From contig QZKU01000098.1 of the NCBI GenBank assembly GCA_003598085.1, positions 1 through 55,043 on the forward strand: a stretch of DNA of 55,043 nucleotides. The letters are read 5' to 3'. A program made the position numbers and the translations under genes. The notes beneath the pieces are model-generated. The model saw only the letters and a program-made list of their open reading frames with translations. It had not been told where the DNA came from and did no database searches. Each line of letters starts with the position of its first letter. The first letter of the stretch is position 1. Positions 42,958 through 51,521 of this stretch are shown piece after piece. Source of the stretch: Candidatus Abyssobacteria bacterium SURF_5 (GTDB lineage Bacteria; Abyssobacteria; SURF-5).

Positions 42958-44565
42958 TCATTGGTTCCCTGTCTCCGCACGAGCCTTCAGCTCTTCCGCA
43001 TGCAGATTTCGACATCGCTCGATCTGCCGCATCTGCTCATCTTCCGACCACCCCATCAACGCGCTCATATGCTCCGCCGCCCTAATAAGTGCGCTGGGCG
43101 GGCCGACGTCGAACCGGGCGCGAGCGCTCCGCCGGAACCAGTAGTCTTCCAGAGTCAACGCGCCTTCGCATTCCACCGCGTGCCGCACCTCGCCTGCAGG
43201 GCCGGCATCTTTCGAAGATATTTCAAGAGCCTCGGCGCCATACAGCCGGGCCGCGCGCTCCGAGTCGGCGGGATTCAAACCCAAAGACTCGAGTTGCGAG
43301 CGCAGTTTCTCCGGCCCTCCCGCGAAATCTCCGCCGGGCAGAGGCTCCTCAGCCGTCGGCGGCGGATTCGACTTTCGCTGCAGCCGTTTCTCACACAGAT
43401 TCACTACCCGCTCAGCCATCGAGCGATAACTCGTCAGCTTGCCGCCGGCAACGCTCAGCACTCCGCCGGGTCCTTCCATCGTCTCATGTCTTCGTGATAT
43501 CTCGGATGGGCTCTTTCCTTCCGCGCCTAAAAGAGGTCTCAAGCCCGCCCACGCCGAAACAACATCATTGCCAGTAAGCGGCTCAATGTCGAACATCGCG
43601 CTGGCCGGCAACAACAGATAGTCGAAATCCTCGCTCGTTATCCCGGGCCAATATTCGGCTTGAGGATAAAAAGTGTCAGTCGTACCGATATACACAAAAC
43701 AATCCCTCGGTACCGCAAAGATCGAGCGCCGGTCGGGCGTCGCCATGATAACCGTATTGTCGAGGGGCAACCGCTCGCGCCGGACAACCAGGTGGATTCC
43801 TTTCGTCAACTGGAGCTTCTTCTTCGCCGCCGCATCCTCGAGCCGTCGAATGGCGTCCACCCACGGTCCGGCGGCATTCACCACAACTCGAGCGCGCACG
43901 CGTGCCGCGTCATCCTCTCCGGGCAAAGCGGCCTGGACTATCGCCCCCGCCGCCTTTCCGCCCTCCAGCAACAGGGTCTCGACCCTGGCGTATGTGTCCA
44001 CGCAAGCGCCATGAGACGCCGCGCTGCGCGCATTGGCAAGAGTAAGTCGGAAATCGTCTGTCACATACTCAGGATACACAACGGCTCCGATCAGCTTGCC
44101 TGAACGCACGCGCGGCTCCCGCGCGTGTAATTCAGCCTGATCCCAAACTTCATGCGCCTCCTCGGGAGCGACGCCGCCCAGCTTCTCGTAGGCAACCATG
44201 GCCGCCACCATCTTCGCCTGGTCCGTCTTGCCGCGAAGCGGAATGATCATCGGCATGGTCTGAGCCAGATGAGGAGCGATTGCGCGAACGGCACGCCGTT
44301 CAACCGCGGCTTCCTTTACCACGAACAGATCGCCTTGCGCCAGATAGCGGAGGCCGCCATGAATAAGCTTCGATGACCGGCTCGATGTGCCCGCTCCGAT
44401 ATCGGCCCTGTCAACCAGCGCAACGCTCAGGCCCCGCATCGCGGCGTCCCGAGCTATGCCGCAGCCGGTAATTCCGGCCCCTATCACCAGCACATCAAAA
44501 ACCTGTTCCTCCAACCGGCCAAAACTCTTGCGCCTGTCTCTCAAATCCAAGGCATGCGTTTTCAT
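42958..44565 (-). CDS. glpD: aerobic-type glycerol-3-phosphate dehydrogenase
   Basis: A 535-aa FAD enzyme. FDVLVIGAGITGCGIARDAAMRG is followed by the GlpD hallmark DIGAGTSSRSSKLIHGGLRYL near residue 70. A further FAD and substrate contact is GGVLSVAGGKLTSYRSMAERVV near residue 345. The C-terminal helical DAO_C domain (about 385-535) is present. It oxidises glycerol 3-phosphate to DHAP at the membrane, feeding quinones. First gene of the glp/AGPS set and divergent from the TetR gene. I list ATG 44565; a GTG four codons upstream (44577) is an alternative, and neither has an ideal ribosome site. Confidence 0.9.
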   Translation of the reverse strand: MKTHALDLRDRRKSFGRLEEQVFDVLVIGAGITGCGIARDAAMRGLSVALVDRADIGAGTSSRSSKLIHGGLRYLAQGDLFVVKEAAVERRAVRAIAPHLAQTMPMIIPLRGKTDQAKMVAAMVAYEKLGGVAPEEAHEVWDQAELHAREPRVRSGKLIGAVVYPEYVTDDFRLTLANARSAASHGACVDTYARVETLLLEGGKAAGAIVQAALPGEDDAARVRARVVVNAAGPWVDAIRRLEDAAAKKKLQLTKGIHLVVRRERLPLDNTVIMATPDRRSIFAVPRDCFVYIGTTDTFYPQAEYWPGITSEDFDYLLLPASAMFDIEPLTGNDVVSAWAGLRPLLGAEGKSPSEISRRHETMEGPGGVLSVAGGKLTSYRSMAERVVNLCEKRLQRKSNPPPTAEEPLPGGDFAGGPEKLRSQLESLGLNPADSERAARLYGAEALEISSKDAGPAGEVRHAVECEGALTLEDYWFRRSARARFDVGPPSALIRAAEHMSALMGWSEDEQMRQIERCRNLHAEELKARAETGNQ

Positions 44566-44725
44566 TTTAAGGTTCACACCCTGCTATGAATCCGAACGTA
44601 AATCATTGCTCGATGCCCGGATCTTGGAGTGACAGGCGTCGAGCCACCGCGAAAACGAGTATATCATGGAATGGTGAGTTTTTATATAAAAGGCTGGATC
44701 AGCCGGCATGTATGAAAGAAACCTC

Positions 44726-44754
44726 TTGACAGACTCACAAGCGTGTGATATATA
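44726..44754 (+). promoter_or_regulatory. sigma-70 promoter of the TetR gene
   Basis: A perfect -35 TTGACA at 44726-44731, a 17-base spacer and TATATA at 44749-44754. The predicted transcript start near 44761 lies inside the 22-base palindromic operator. Confidence 0.8.
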
Positions 44755-44755
44755 T

Positions 44756-44777
44756 TAGTACCAACCGGTCAGTACTA
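44756..44777. promoter_or_regulatory. palindromic operator overlapping the TetR transcription start
   Basis: AGTACCAACCGGTCAGTACT at 44757-44776 is a palindrome (AGTAC-nn-ACCGGT-nn-GTACT), extended by T and A to 22 bases. It starts directly after the -10 box and ends 15 bases before the TetR ATG. Position and symmetry indicate autorepression by a TetR dimer. It could also reach the divergent glpD promoter, about 190 bases away, only by looping. Confidence 0.75.
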
Positions 44778-44792
44778 AAACCTTAGGAGATC

Positions 44793-45374
44793 ATGACCAG
44801 TAAAGAAAAAATACTCGAGGAAACGACGAAACTCATTCATGCCAAAGGATTTAACAATACCAGCATCCAAGATATCCTCGACGCCTCCTCCGTGAGCAAA
44901 AGCAACTTTTACTACCATTTCAAAACAAAAGAGGAACTCGGTTTCGAGGTGCTCGCCCTGCGAATACAGCAGTTTTACGATTTCGCCGTGCGGCCGGCCC
45001 TGGAAAACGATCTGAAACCGCCGGAACGGATAGACGCATTCCTCGACCGGCTCCTTGCTATCGGCCTTTCTCCTCAGGGCGAGCTCGGCTGTCCCTTCGG
45101 GAATCTTGCTCAGGAGATGAGCGCCGTCCATGAGCCGCTTCGCAAGGCATTGAGCGACTTCTTTCACGCCGGCGCCGAATTGGTCGAGCAATGTTTCGAG
45201 GAGGGGAAGCGACAGGGCGATTTCAAGGAATCACTGCCGTCAAAGCAGCTTTCGGAATTCGTTCTCGCGCAGATGCAGGGCGCGTTCCTCTTGAGAAAGA
45301 CGCACAAGGATCCGAAAGTGATCGAGCGGAATGTCTCCTTGCTGCGAGATGTTATTAAGGGTTGGAGGACTTAG
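44793..45374 (+). CDS. TetR-family transcriptional regulator
   Basis: A 193-aa repressor. The N-terminal helix-turn-helix is complete (ILEETTKLIHAKGFNNTSIQDILDASSVSKSNFYYHFKTKEEL, residues 7-48), and the ligand domain starts near 50 with a GCPFGNLAQEM segment typical of the YcdC/NemR-like branch with TetR_C_11-type ligand domains. TTAGGAG precedes the ATG. The gene has its own strong promoter with a 22-base operator. It stands between the divergent glpD operon and the Fe-S/molybdopterin cluster 205 bases downstream, so it could regulate either. The ligand is unknown. Confidence 0.92.
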   Translation: MTSKEKILEETTKLIHAKGFNNTSIQDILDASSVSKSNFYYHFKTKEELGFEVLALRIQQFYDFAVRPALENDLKPPERIDAFLDRLLAIGLSPQGELGCPFGNLAQEMSAVHEPLRKALSDFFHAGAELVEQCFEEGKRQGDFKESLPSKQLSEFVLAQMQGAFLLRKTHKDPKVIERNVSLLRDVIKGWRT

Positions 45375-45435
45375 GGTCGAAGCTCGATGTATGATTGCGC
45401 TGCAAATGCCCCTTTTTCTGATTCAATTCTGTCGT

Positions 45436-45491
45436 GGTAGGTGCGAATTTATTCGCACTTTCAAGACCGTCCGAATGAATTCGGTCCTACC
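45436..45491. repeat. palindromic repeat family B, copy 2 (inverted doublet)
   Basis: Two related palindromes face each other: GGTAG plus GTGCGAATTTATTCGCAC (core 45441-45458), then CCGAATGAATTCGG (45471-45484) plus TCCTACC. The outer GGTAG/CTACC ends are inverted, as in REPIN doublets. Lies between the TetR gene and Fe-S protein 1. Confidence 0.8.
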
Positions 45492-45578
45492 AACAGGGGG
45501 GCAGCGGAATCAAGGTTTAAAGCTCAAAATTCAAATGAAGTGAAAAGCGGACGAACGTCACACGAAGCGGAGGGTAAC

Positions 45579-46667
45579 ATGAGCAAAGACAGCTACCGGA
45601 AATTAGCGGAACATCTCGATGCAATGCCGCAGGGATTTCCAAAGACCGAGAGCGGCGTCGAGTTGAAGATCCTGAAGAAAGTGTTCACCGAGCAGGAGGC
45701 CGAGATCGCATCGCAAATGAAATTGATTCCCGAATCGGCCCAGCAAGTGGCCGAGCGGTTGGGACGCAATCCCGAAGAAATGGGGCACCTGCTCGAGACG
45801 ATGACCTCGAAGGGCCAGCTCATGGGGATGGGGCCGAAAGAATATCGCATGTACAGCGCGTTCCCGTTTCTTGTCGGAATCCACGAGTTCCAGCTTGCGC
45901 GCGTCGATAAGGAATATGCCGCGCTGTTCGAGCAATATCTCGAGGAAGCGCTTGCCGAAAAGCTGGGGCAGGTCGCGCCGTCGCAGGTGCGCGTGTATCC
46001 GGTCGAAGAGGCGATCCCGAATCAACTGAATATTCTTCCGTTCGAGAAGGTAACGAGCATGATCGAGAAGGCGCAGTCGTGGGCGATATCCGACTGCATC
46101 TGCCGAAAGGAAATGACCCTTCTCGACAAAGGCTGCGGCAAGACAATGAACAACTGCATTGCTTTCTCACCCTCCCCTGATGCGTTCGATATCGAATATC
46201 GCGGCGCCCGGAAAGCCACGAAGCAGGAAGTGCTCGATTTGTTGAAGAAAGCCGAAGAAGAGGGGCTGGTGCATAATTCCTGGAACATTCAGGACGATCA
46301 TATGTTCGTCTGCAACTGCTGTACGTGCTGCTGCGCGATTCTGCGCGGCGTCAAGATGGCGAAATCGCCGCATTTCCTGGCGAAATCGAATTATCTCGCG
46401 CAGATCGATGCGGACACTTGCGTCGCGTGCGGCGTATGCGCCGATGAACGCTGCCCGATGGGCGCCATCGAATCGCGCGGCGAATATTTTGAAGTCAACC
46501 CCGAGCGCTGCATCGGCTGCGGCGTATGCGTGGTCACGTGTCCGAGCGGCGCGCTCTCGCTCCAGCGCAAACCCGAAAGTCAGATCGATCTGCCGCCCGA
46601 AAACATGATCTCGTGGACCATGCAGAAAGCGCAGATTACCGGCCGAACAATGGAAGGACTGATCTAA
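45579..46667 (+). CDS. Cys-rich winged-helix/ferredoxin Fe-S protein 1
   Basis: A 362-aa protein. A helical, winged-helix-like N-terminal domain (1-90) is followed by a middle region with C173-x-C175...C186...C193, a CNCCTCCC cluster (C245-C252) and two [4Fe-4S] ferredoxin motifs (C281-x2-C-x2-C-x4-C292 and C311-x2-C-x2-C-x3-C321). Paralogous to Fe-S proteins 2 and 3 in the same run. The upstream Cys set is enough for at least one more cluster. GGAGGG precedes ATG 45579; the open frame extends to 45441 through repeat sequence and is not coding there. Likely transfers electrons to or from the molybdopterin subunit; soluble, no membrane helix. Confidence 0.85.
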   Translation: MSKDSYRKLAEHLDAMPQGFPKTESGVELKILKKVFTEQEAEIASQMKLIPESAQQVAERLGRNPEEMGHLLETMTSKGQLMGMGPKEYRMYSAFPFLVGIHEFQLARVDKEYAALFEQYLEEALAEKLGQVAPSQVRVYPVEEAIPNQLNILPFEKVTSMIEKAQSWAISDCICRKEMTLLDKGCGKTMNNCIAFSPSPDAFDIEYRGARKATKQEVLDLLKKAEEEGLVHNSWNIQDDHMFVCNCCTCCCAILRGVKMAKSPHFLAKSNYLAQIDADTCVACGVCADERCPMGAIESRGEYFEVNPERCIGCGVCVVTCPSGALSLQRKPESQIDLPPENMISWTMQKAQITGRTMEGLI

Positions 46668-46730
46668 TTCTGGATTTTGCGAAAGACAGTGCCCTCAAAG
46701 AGCCACCGGATGAGGAATAAGGAGGACATC

Positions 46731-47855
46731 ATGCAGCAGTCGCCCTACAAAAGACTTGCGGAACGCATCGACATGAATCTGAACGGCGCCCCGAAAAAAG
46801 ACGGCGACTTTTCGCCCGCTTTCCTGAAATACCTCGAGCTGCTCTTCACTCCAGAGGAAGCGGTTGTGGCGTCGCGTCTGTCGGTCGATCCGCACATGAA
46901 GTCGGCGGACGAAGTGGCGCTCGAACTCGGGCGGACGGGCGAGGAGGTCGAGCATATATTGAGCGGATTGGTCGAGAAGGGCGTAGTGCTTGGCTTCGGC
47001 GGACAATACATGTTGCCGGTCGTCCCCCTCGTCGTGAATGTGCATCAGTTCCGCGAAACGGTAACCAAGGACACCCTCGAAGCGGGCAAACTATACCAGG
47101 ACTTCTTCATCAAGGACGGTTTTTATAAATTCTACGAGTCGTCGGCGGCGGGAACTCCACTTCGCCGCGCCATTCCCGTCGAACAATCGATCGATACCGG
47201 ACAGGAGGTGCTTTCGCACGAGGATCTGGCGATGTTTCTCGATCATGCGAATATGGACGCGATCGCGCTGGTTCCCTGTCCGTGCCGGACGCGGACCGAG
47301 CGACTCGGCATCCGCGAATGCAAAGAAAATAATCCGGTCGGCCACTGCTTTTTCATCGGAATGCCTGCGATGCTGTTTGTCGGTCGCGGCGAAGGCAAGC
47401 TGATCACACGTGAGGAAGCGAAGAAGTATGCGGCCGATATGCGGGAAAAGGGCCTGGTGGTAATGACCGACAACGCCGCCAGCATGGAGAACGGAGTCAT
47501 CTGCTTCTGCTGCGGATGCTGCTGCTCGATCACCCGCGGCCTCACGCGCTGGGACAATCCGCATGCATTTGCCCGCTCGAATTTTGTGGCGCGCGTTCAT
47601 GAGGAATGCGCCGCCTGCGGCACGTGCGTCGACCGCTGCTTCTTCAAAGCGATCTCTGTGCCGGACGGCGCCGACGCGGCCGAAGTCGATCCGAGCCGCT
47701 GCATGGGCTGCGGCGTCTGCACGGTCACGTGTCCGACGGGCGCGCTGCGGCTCGAGCGGCTCGAGCGCGAGCCGATATTCGTATCCACGGCCCAGCTCTA
47801 CTCCAGAGTCGCCGCCGAGAATGAGGCCGCCGGCCAGAAGCGGCCCATGGAGTAA
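46731..47855 (+). CDS. Cys-rich winged-helix/ferredoxin Fe-S protein 2
   Basis: A 374-aa paralogue with the same architecture: N-terminal helical domain (1-95), C183-x-C185...C197...C206 (CPCRTRTERLGIREC then GHCFFIG), CFCCGCCC (C258-C265), and ferredoxin motifs at C293-C303 and C324-C334. In the first ferredoxin motif the usual Pro after the fourth Cys is Phe. AAGGAGG precedes ATG 46731, 63 bases after the stop of Fe-S protein 1. A family B palindrome lies between this gene and the molybdopterin gene. Confidence 0.85.
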   Translation: MQQSPYKRLAERIDMNLNGAPKKDGDFSPAFLKYLELLFTPEEAVVASRLSVDPHMKSADEVALELGRTGEEVEHILSGLVEKGVVLGFGGQYMLPVVPLVVNVHQFRETVTKDTLEAGKLYQDFFIKDGFYKFYESSAAGTPLRRAIPVEQSIDTGQEVLSHEDLAMFLDHANMDAIALVPCPCRTRTERLGIRECKENNPVGHCFFIGMPAMLFVGRGEGKLITREEAKKYAADMREKGLVVMTDNAASMENGVICFCCGCCCSITRGLTRWDNPHAFARSNFVARVHEECAACGTCVDRCFFKAISVPDGADAAEVDPSRCMGCGVCTVTCPTGALRLERLEREPIFVSTAQLYSRVAAENEAAGQKRPME

Positions 47856-47885
47856 CCATGATCCTCCATGCAAAATTTCTAGACC

Positions 47886-47911
47886 GGTAGGTGCGAATTC
47901 ATTCGCACAGT
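47886..47911 (+). repeat. palindromic repeat family B, copy 3 (inside the Fe-S/Mo gene run)
   Basis: GGTAG plus the perfect palindrome GTGCGAATTCATTCGCAC (47891-47908) plus AGT. It lies between the stop of Fe-S protein 2 and the start of the molybdopterin gene. If the genes share a transcript, it forms a 9-bp hairpin there. Its GTG is in frame with the downstream gene and can mislead start prediction. Confidence 0.85.
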
Positions 47912-47977
47912 CTTCAGGAAGCTGCCGCGCATCGCGCGATAAGTTCGTTCTCTTGTCCCAAAGATGAAGGAGAGGCT

Positions 47978-50149
47978 ATGGATACTCAATGGAAATCGAC
48001 GGCGTGCTGCATGTGCGGCAACAATTGCGGGATCGAAGTGCAGGTTGAAAACGATAAAATTGTGAAGGTAAGAGCCGACAAGGAAAACCCCTTCAGCAGG
48101 GGATACGTCTGCAACAAGTCCCTCTACAATCCTTATTACCAGCACAATGACCAGCGTGTTTTATCGCCGCTGAGGCGGCGCGCCGACGGCTCATTCGAGG
48201 CAATCGATTGGGAGACGGCCACCGCCGAGATTGCAGAAAAACTCAAGAAAATCATCGCCGAGACCGGCGGCAAGTCAATCGCCTTCATGGGAGGCGGCGG
48301 GCAGGCCAATCATCTGGATGTGCCGTTCGCGATGTTTCTCATGCGTGCGCTCGGCACCAAATATCTCTATAACGCGCTCGCGCAGGAATACACGCAGAAG
48401 TACTGGATCAACGGCCACATGTTCGGCAGCGAGAACCTCGACTTCCATTTCGACGAGCACCGCTGCGATGTGCTGCTTCTGATTGGAAGCAATCCCTGGA
48501 TGAGTCACGGAACACAGCGGGCAAGAAAAGTTGTAACCGAAATAGCAAACGACCCGGCGCGAAAGCTGATCGTCGTCGATCCGCGCCGGCACGAGACCGC
48601 GCAGAGGGCGGACAAATTTCTCATGATCAAGCCGGGCACCGATGTCTATTTCCTGCTCGCTCTGATCAACGTCATCGTGAAGGAAGACCTGATCGACGCC
48701 GATTTTATCCGCAAGCATACGACCGGATGGGAAAAGATAAAGTGGATCGCCAACCTGGTGACTCCCGAACAGGCCGCCCGTTTATGCGATCTAAAGGCCG
48801 AGGATATCTCTGAAGTCGCCCGCACATTCGCAAAGGCAAAGCGCGCGGCGACGTGTATCGACCTCGGCATCTATCATCAGATATACATGATGGAGAACGT
48901 GTATCTGGAAAGGGTCCTGCTTGCCATAACCGGCAACGTCGGCGTCCCCGGCGGCTGCGCGTTTCCCGAAGGTTTCATGAGTCTTGATTTGCCGGAAGGC
49001 GACGGCGAGGAGAAATGGAAGACGCGCGTCGCCGGTATTCCTGCTATCCGCGGCCTGTTCCCGCCGAACGCTCTCCCCGAGGAGATACTCACACCTGGAG
49101 ACGGCCGCATTCGAGCCGTCATCGTCGAAGGCAGCAATCCGCTGCGCTCGTATGCGGACTCAAAAAAATTCGAGCAGGCGTTCAAGGCGCTCGATCTGCT
49201 GGTTGTAATCGATCCGGTCATGAGCGAGGCCGCAATGCTCGCACACTACGTGCTGCCCGCGAAATGCGGATTCGAGAAGTATGAGGCCTCTTTCTTCGCG
49301 AAAGGGTATCCGCAGATCTATTACCACCTTCGCCGGCCGGTATGCAACGGGCCCGAACTCGCCCGGCAGGAGTGCGAGATCCATCTGATGATCCTCGAGA
49401 AAATGGGAGTCGATGTCTCCGGCCTGCTTCCGTTCGCAATGATGAAGCAGTGGAAGAACGAGAGCGATCTGCCGCCGGTATTGTCGGTCGTCAAAGCATT
49501 CGCAATGATGTTCGCAATGAAGCATCGCGACGCGCTGGTTCAAAACAAAGTGATTACCAGCCAGGGCGACGATACCGAGGAGCTGTTCAAGGCGATCCTC
49601 GAGCATCCGGAAGGCTTATATTTGTGCGATACGAAAGACGAAAACAATCTTGATAACTTGAAGACATCGGACGGCAAAATCCATCTGGATATCCCGATGG
49701 TGCCGGACCTGCTGAAATCGCTGAAACTGCCCGAACGTATCGAACCAAGTGAAAACAAGGAATTCCCGTTCATTCTCCAGACCGGCGAACGCACGAACTA
49801 CACGGCCAACAGCCTGATGCGCGTTCACGAATGGCGAGCCTCGAGCCTGCCGTCGAACTACCTGAGAATGAGCTCGGAGGACGCCGGCCGCCTGAAAATC
49901 TCCGACGGCGAGACCGTGAAGGTTGTCACCGACACGTCCCAGGTTTCGATCCCCGTTCTGGTCTCGGACGATATCTTCCCGGGCAATTTGTCCATTCCGC
50001 ACGGTTTCGGAATGCTACAGAAAAACAAACAAACCGGCAAGCTTGAACAGGCGGGAGTGAACGTGAACGAGCTTATCTCCGCCGCGCACCGCGAGCCTTT
50101 GACTGGGACGCCTTTACACAAGTACATTCGCTGCAGGATCGAGAAATGA
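47978..50149 (+). CDS. molybdopterin oxidoreductase, DMSO-reductase superfamily
   Basis: A 723-aa catalytic subunit. The N-terminal [4Fe-4S] site is C10-x2-C13-x3-C17-x27-C45 (ACCMCGNNCG, GYVCNKS). Pterin-binding stretches follow: VDPRRHETAQRAD, GNVGVPGGCAF, VVIDPVMSEAAMLAHYVLPAKCGFEKYE, and a C-terminal domain (about 590-723) ending LTGTPLHKYIRCRIEK. At the Mo/W-ligand position, where formate dehydrogenases have SeCys/Cys, the sequence reads ALAQEYTQKYW, with Glu137 or a neighbour and no Cys or Ser. No Tat signal, so cytoplasmic. AAGGAGAGG precedes the ATG. Flanked by three Fe-S paralogues that should be its electron partners. Substrate unknown. Confidence 0.87.
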   Translation: MDTQWKSTACCMCGNNCGIEVQVENDKIVKVRADKENPFSRGYVCNKSLYNPYYQHNDQRVLSPLRRRADGSFEAIDWETATAEIAEKLKKIIAETGGKSIAFMGGGGQANHLDVPFAMFLMRALGTKYLYNALAQEYTQKYWINGHMFGSENLDFHFDEHRCDVLLLIGSNPWMSHGTQRARKVVTEIANDPARKLIVVDPRRHETAQRADKFLMIKPGTDVYFLLALINVIVKEDLIDADFIRKHTTGWEKIKWIANLVTPEQAARLCDLKAEDISEVARTFAKAKRAATCIDLGIYHQIYMMENVYLERVLLAITGNVGVPGGCAFPEGFMSLDLPEGDGEEKWKTRVAGIPAIRGLFPPNALPEEILTPGDGRIRAVIVEGSNPLRSYADSKKFEQAFKALDLLVVIDPVMSEAAMLAHYVLPAKCGFEKYEASFFAKGYPQIYYHLRRPVCNGPELARQECEIHLMILEKMGVDVSGLLPFAMMKQWKNESDLPPVLSVVKAFAMMFAMKHRDALVQNKVITSQGDDTEELFKAILEHPEGLYLCDTKDENNLDNLKTSDGKIHLDIPMVPDLLKSLKLPERIEPSENKEFPFILQTGERTNYTANSLMRVHEWRASSLPSNYLRMSSEDAGRLKISDGETVKVVTDTSQVSIPVLVSDDIFPGNLSIPHGFGMLQKNKQTGKLEQAGVNVNELISAAHREPLTGTPLHKYIRCRIEK

Positions 50150-50188
50150 GAACGACACTCTTGAAGTTTCCAGGTAAGGAGAAGGGAT

Positions 50189-51280
50189 ATGAGCAAGCAT
50201 GAAGTGTACGATCAACTGGCCGAACATCTCAATTCTATGCCTATTGGCGCACCGAAGACGCCGGAACTGATTGAAATTTTGAAAATCCTTTACACAAAGG
50301 AGGAAGCGGATCTGGCTGTCAAGCTGCCTTTCCTGCCGATGACTGTTGATGCGCTTGTCGATCGCACCGGCATGGCCGAAAAAATGCTGAAACCTATGCT
50401 CGATAGGATGGCGAAAAAGGGGATCGTGTTCGAGCAACTTGGCGGAGATGAGCCGATGTACCGGCTTCTTCCCACCGTTGTCGGCTTCAGCGAGACGCCC
50501 TTCTGGCCGGGCAAGCGAACTCCCGAAACGGAAAAACTCGCCGTTCTGTGGCGGAAATACGCGCGCGATGCATTCTTCCATGAAATCGGCGGTCTTTCCG
50601 AAACCCCGCTCGTCCGCGTCATTCCGGTTCAGGAATCCCTCTCCGAAACCCGCAAGGTATCTCCCTATGAGAAACTGGTCGAGAAAGTGAAAGAGACTTC
50701 CTATCAGGCAGTCGCCCATTGTCCGTGCCGGCTCATGAGGGAATATTCCGGCGACGGAAAATGCGAACATTCCACCGAAAACTGCTTGCACTTCGGCAGT
50801 CTGGCGCGTTATATGGTCGCCAACGGGATGGCGCGTGAACTTACTGTCGATGAGACATTGGCAATCCTCAAGAAGTCAAACGAGGAAGGCTTGGTGCACG
50901 TTACCGGAAATCATCAGGCGGAAATCGATACGATCTGCAACTGCTGCGCCGACGCCTGCATTTTCCTGACCGGACTCCTGGCCATGGGCGAGAAGAACAT
51001 GTTTGCCCGCTCCAATTTCGTCTCGCAGATAAATCAGGAAACCTGCGTCGAGTGCGGCACGTGCGAAGAAAGATGCCCGGTGAAAGCCATTTCGCTCAGT
51101 GATGGCCCGGCCCGGGTAGACGAAGATAAATGCATTGGATGCGGTGTGTGCTTTCCGACGTGCCCCTCTGAATCTATTTCGCTTGCGCCGCGCCCTGAGA
51201 CCGAACAGTTGCCCGTCCTGCCACCCGGCGAGATGGTCATGAAGGTAATGGCAGAGAAAGGACGTGCGTTCAAGTTCTGA
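50189..51280 (+). CDS. Cys-rich winged-helix/ferredoxin Fe-S protein 3
   Basis: A 363-aa third paralogue. N-terminal helical domain (1-95), C178-x-C180...C192...C199 (CPCRLMREYSGDGKC then NCLHFG), CNCCADAC (C250-C257), and ferredoxin motifs at C286-C296 and C315-C325. The second Cys block has four Cys instead of the six of paralogues 1 and 2. AAGGAG precedes the ATG 39 bases after the molybdopterin stop codon. Probably part of the same electron-transfer assembly. Followed 8 bases later by an inverted repeat that could end the transcript. Confidence 0.85.
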   Translation: MSKHEVYDQLAEHLNSMPIGAPKTPELIEILKILYTKEEADLAVKLPFLPMTVDALVDRTGMAEKMLKPMLDRMAKKGIVFEQLGGDEPMYRLLPTVVGFSETPFWPGKRTPETEKLAVLWRKYARDAFFHEIGGLSETPLVRVIPVQESLSETRKVSPYEKLVEKVKETSYQAVAHCPCRLMREYSGDGKCEHSTENCLHFGSLARYMVANGMARELTVDETLAILKKSNEEGLVHVTGNHQAEIDTICNCCADACIFLTGLLAMGEKNMFARSNFVSQINQETCVECGTCEERCPVKAISLSDGPARVDEDKCIGCGVCFPTCPSESISLAPRPETEQLPVLPPGEMVMKVMAEKGRAFKF

Positions 51281-51288
51281 TATCCGGT

Positions 51289-51350
51289 GGGGACTGACTC
51301 CATTTACGGAATTCATGTCTTTTTGAATTCGTAGAATGGTGTCTGTCCCC
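51289..51350. repeat. imperfect inverted repeat, GGGGACTGACTCCATT type
   Basis: The left arm 51289-51314 and right arm 51325-51350 are complementary over 26 bases with a few mismatches (GGGGAC(T/A)GAC(T/A)CCATT...GAATTC), with a 10-base loop. It lies 8 bases after the Fe-S protein 3 stop codon. Resembles the GGGGACAGACACC repeat class that I have seen dispersed in other bacterial genomes. Confidence 0.75.
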
Positions 51351-51521
51351 GAAGCTGCGCTCCGCTAGGCTGTCCCCAGAGCCTAAAGGGGAACAACCAG
51401 CCGGAAGAAATAGAGGCGAAGATTTATCGAGTCGTCAATCCAAAGCTTCCCTTCTCTGCTGAGCGAAGCGAAATCACGCGCCTCGAGGATCCCGCACTCG
51501 GATCGAGGTTCGAAAATCAGG

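Noticed and set aside
44651-44686. Minus-strand promoter for glpD (TATACT at 44663-44658)
   Set aside because: The -10 is good, but the matching -35 (TATAAA) is poor; not strong enough to list.
45441-45578. Longer start for Fe-S protein 1
   Set aside because: The upstream frame translates a family B repeat doublet; GGAGGG and the paralogous N-terminus place the start at 45579.
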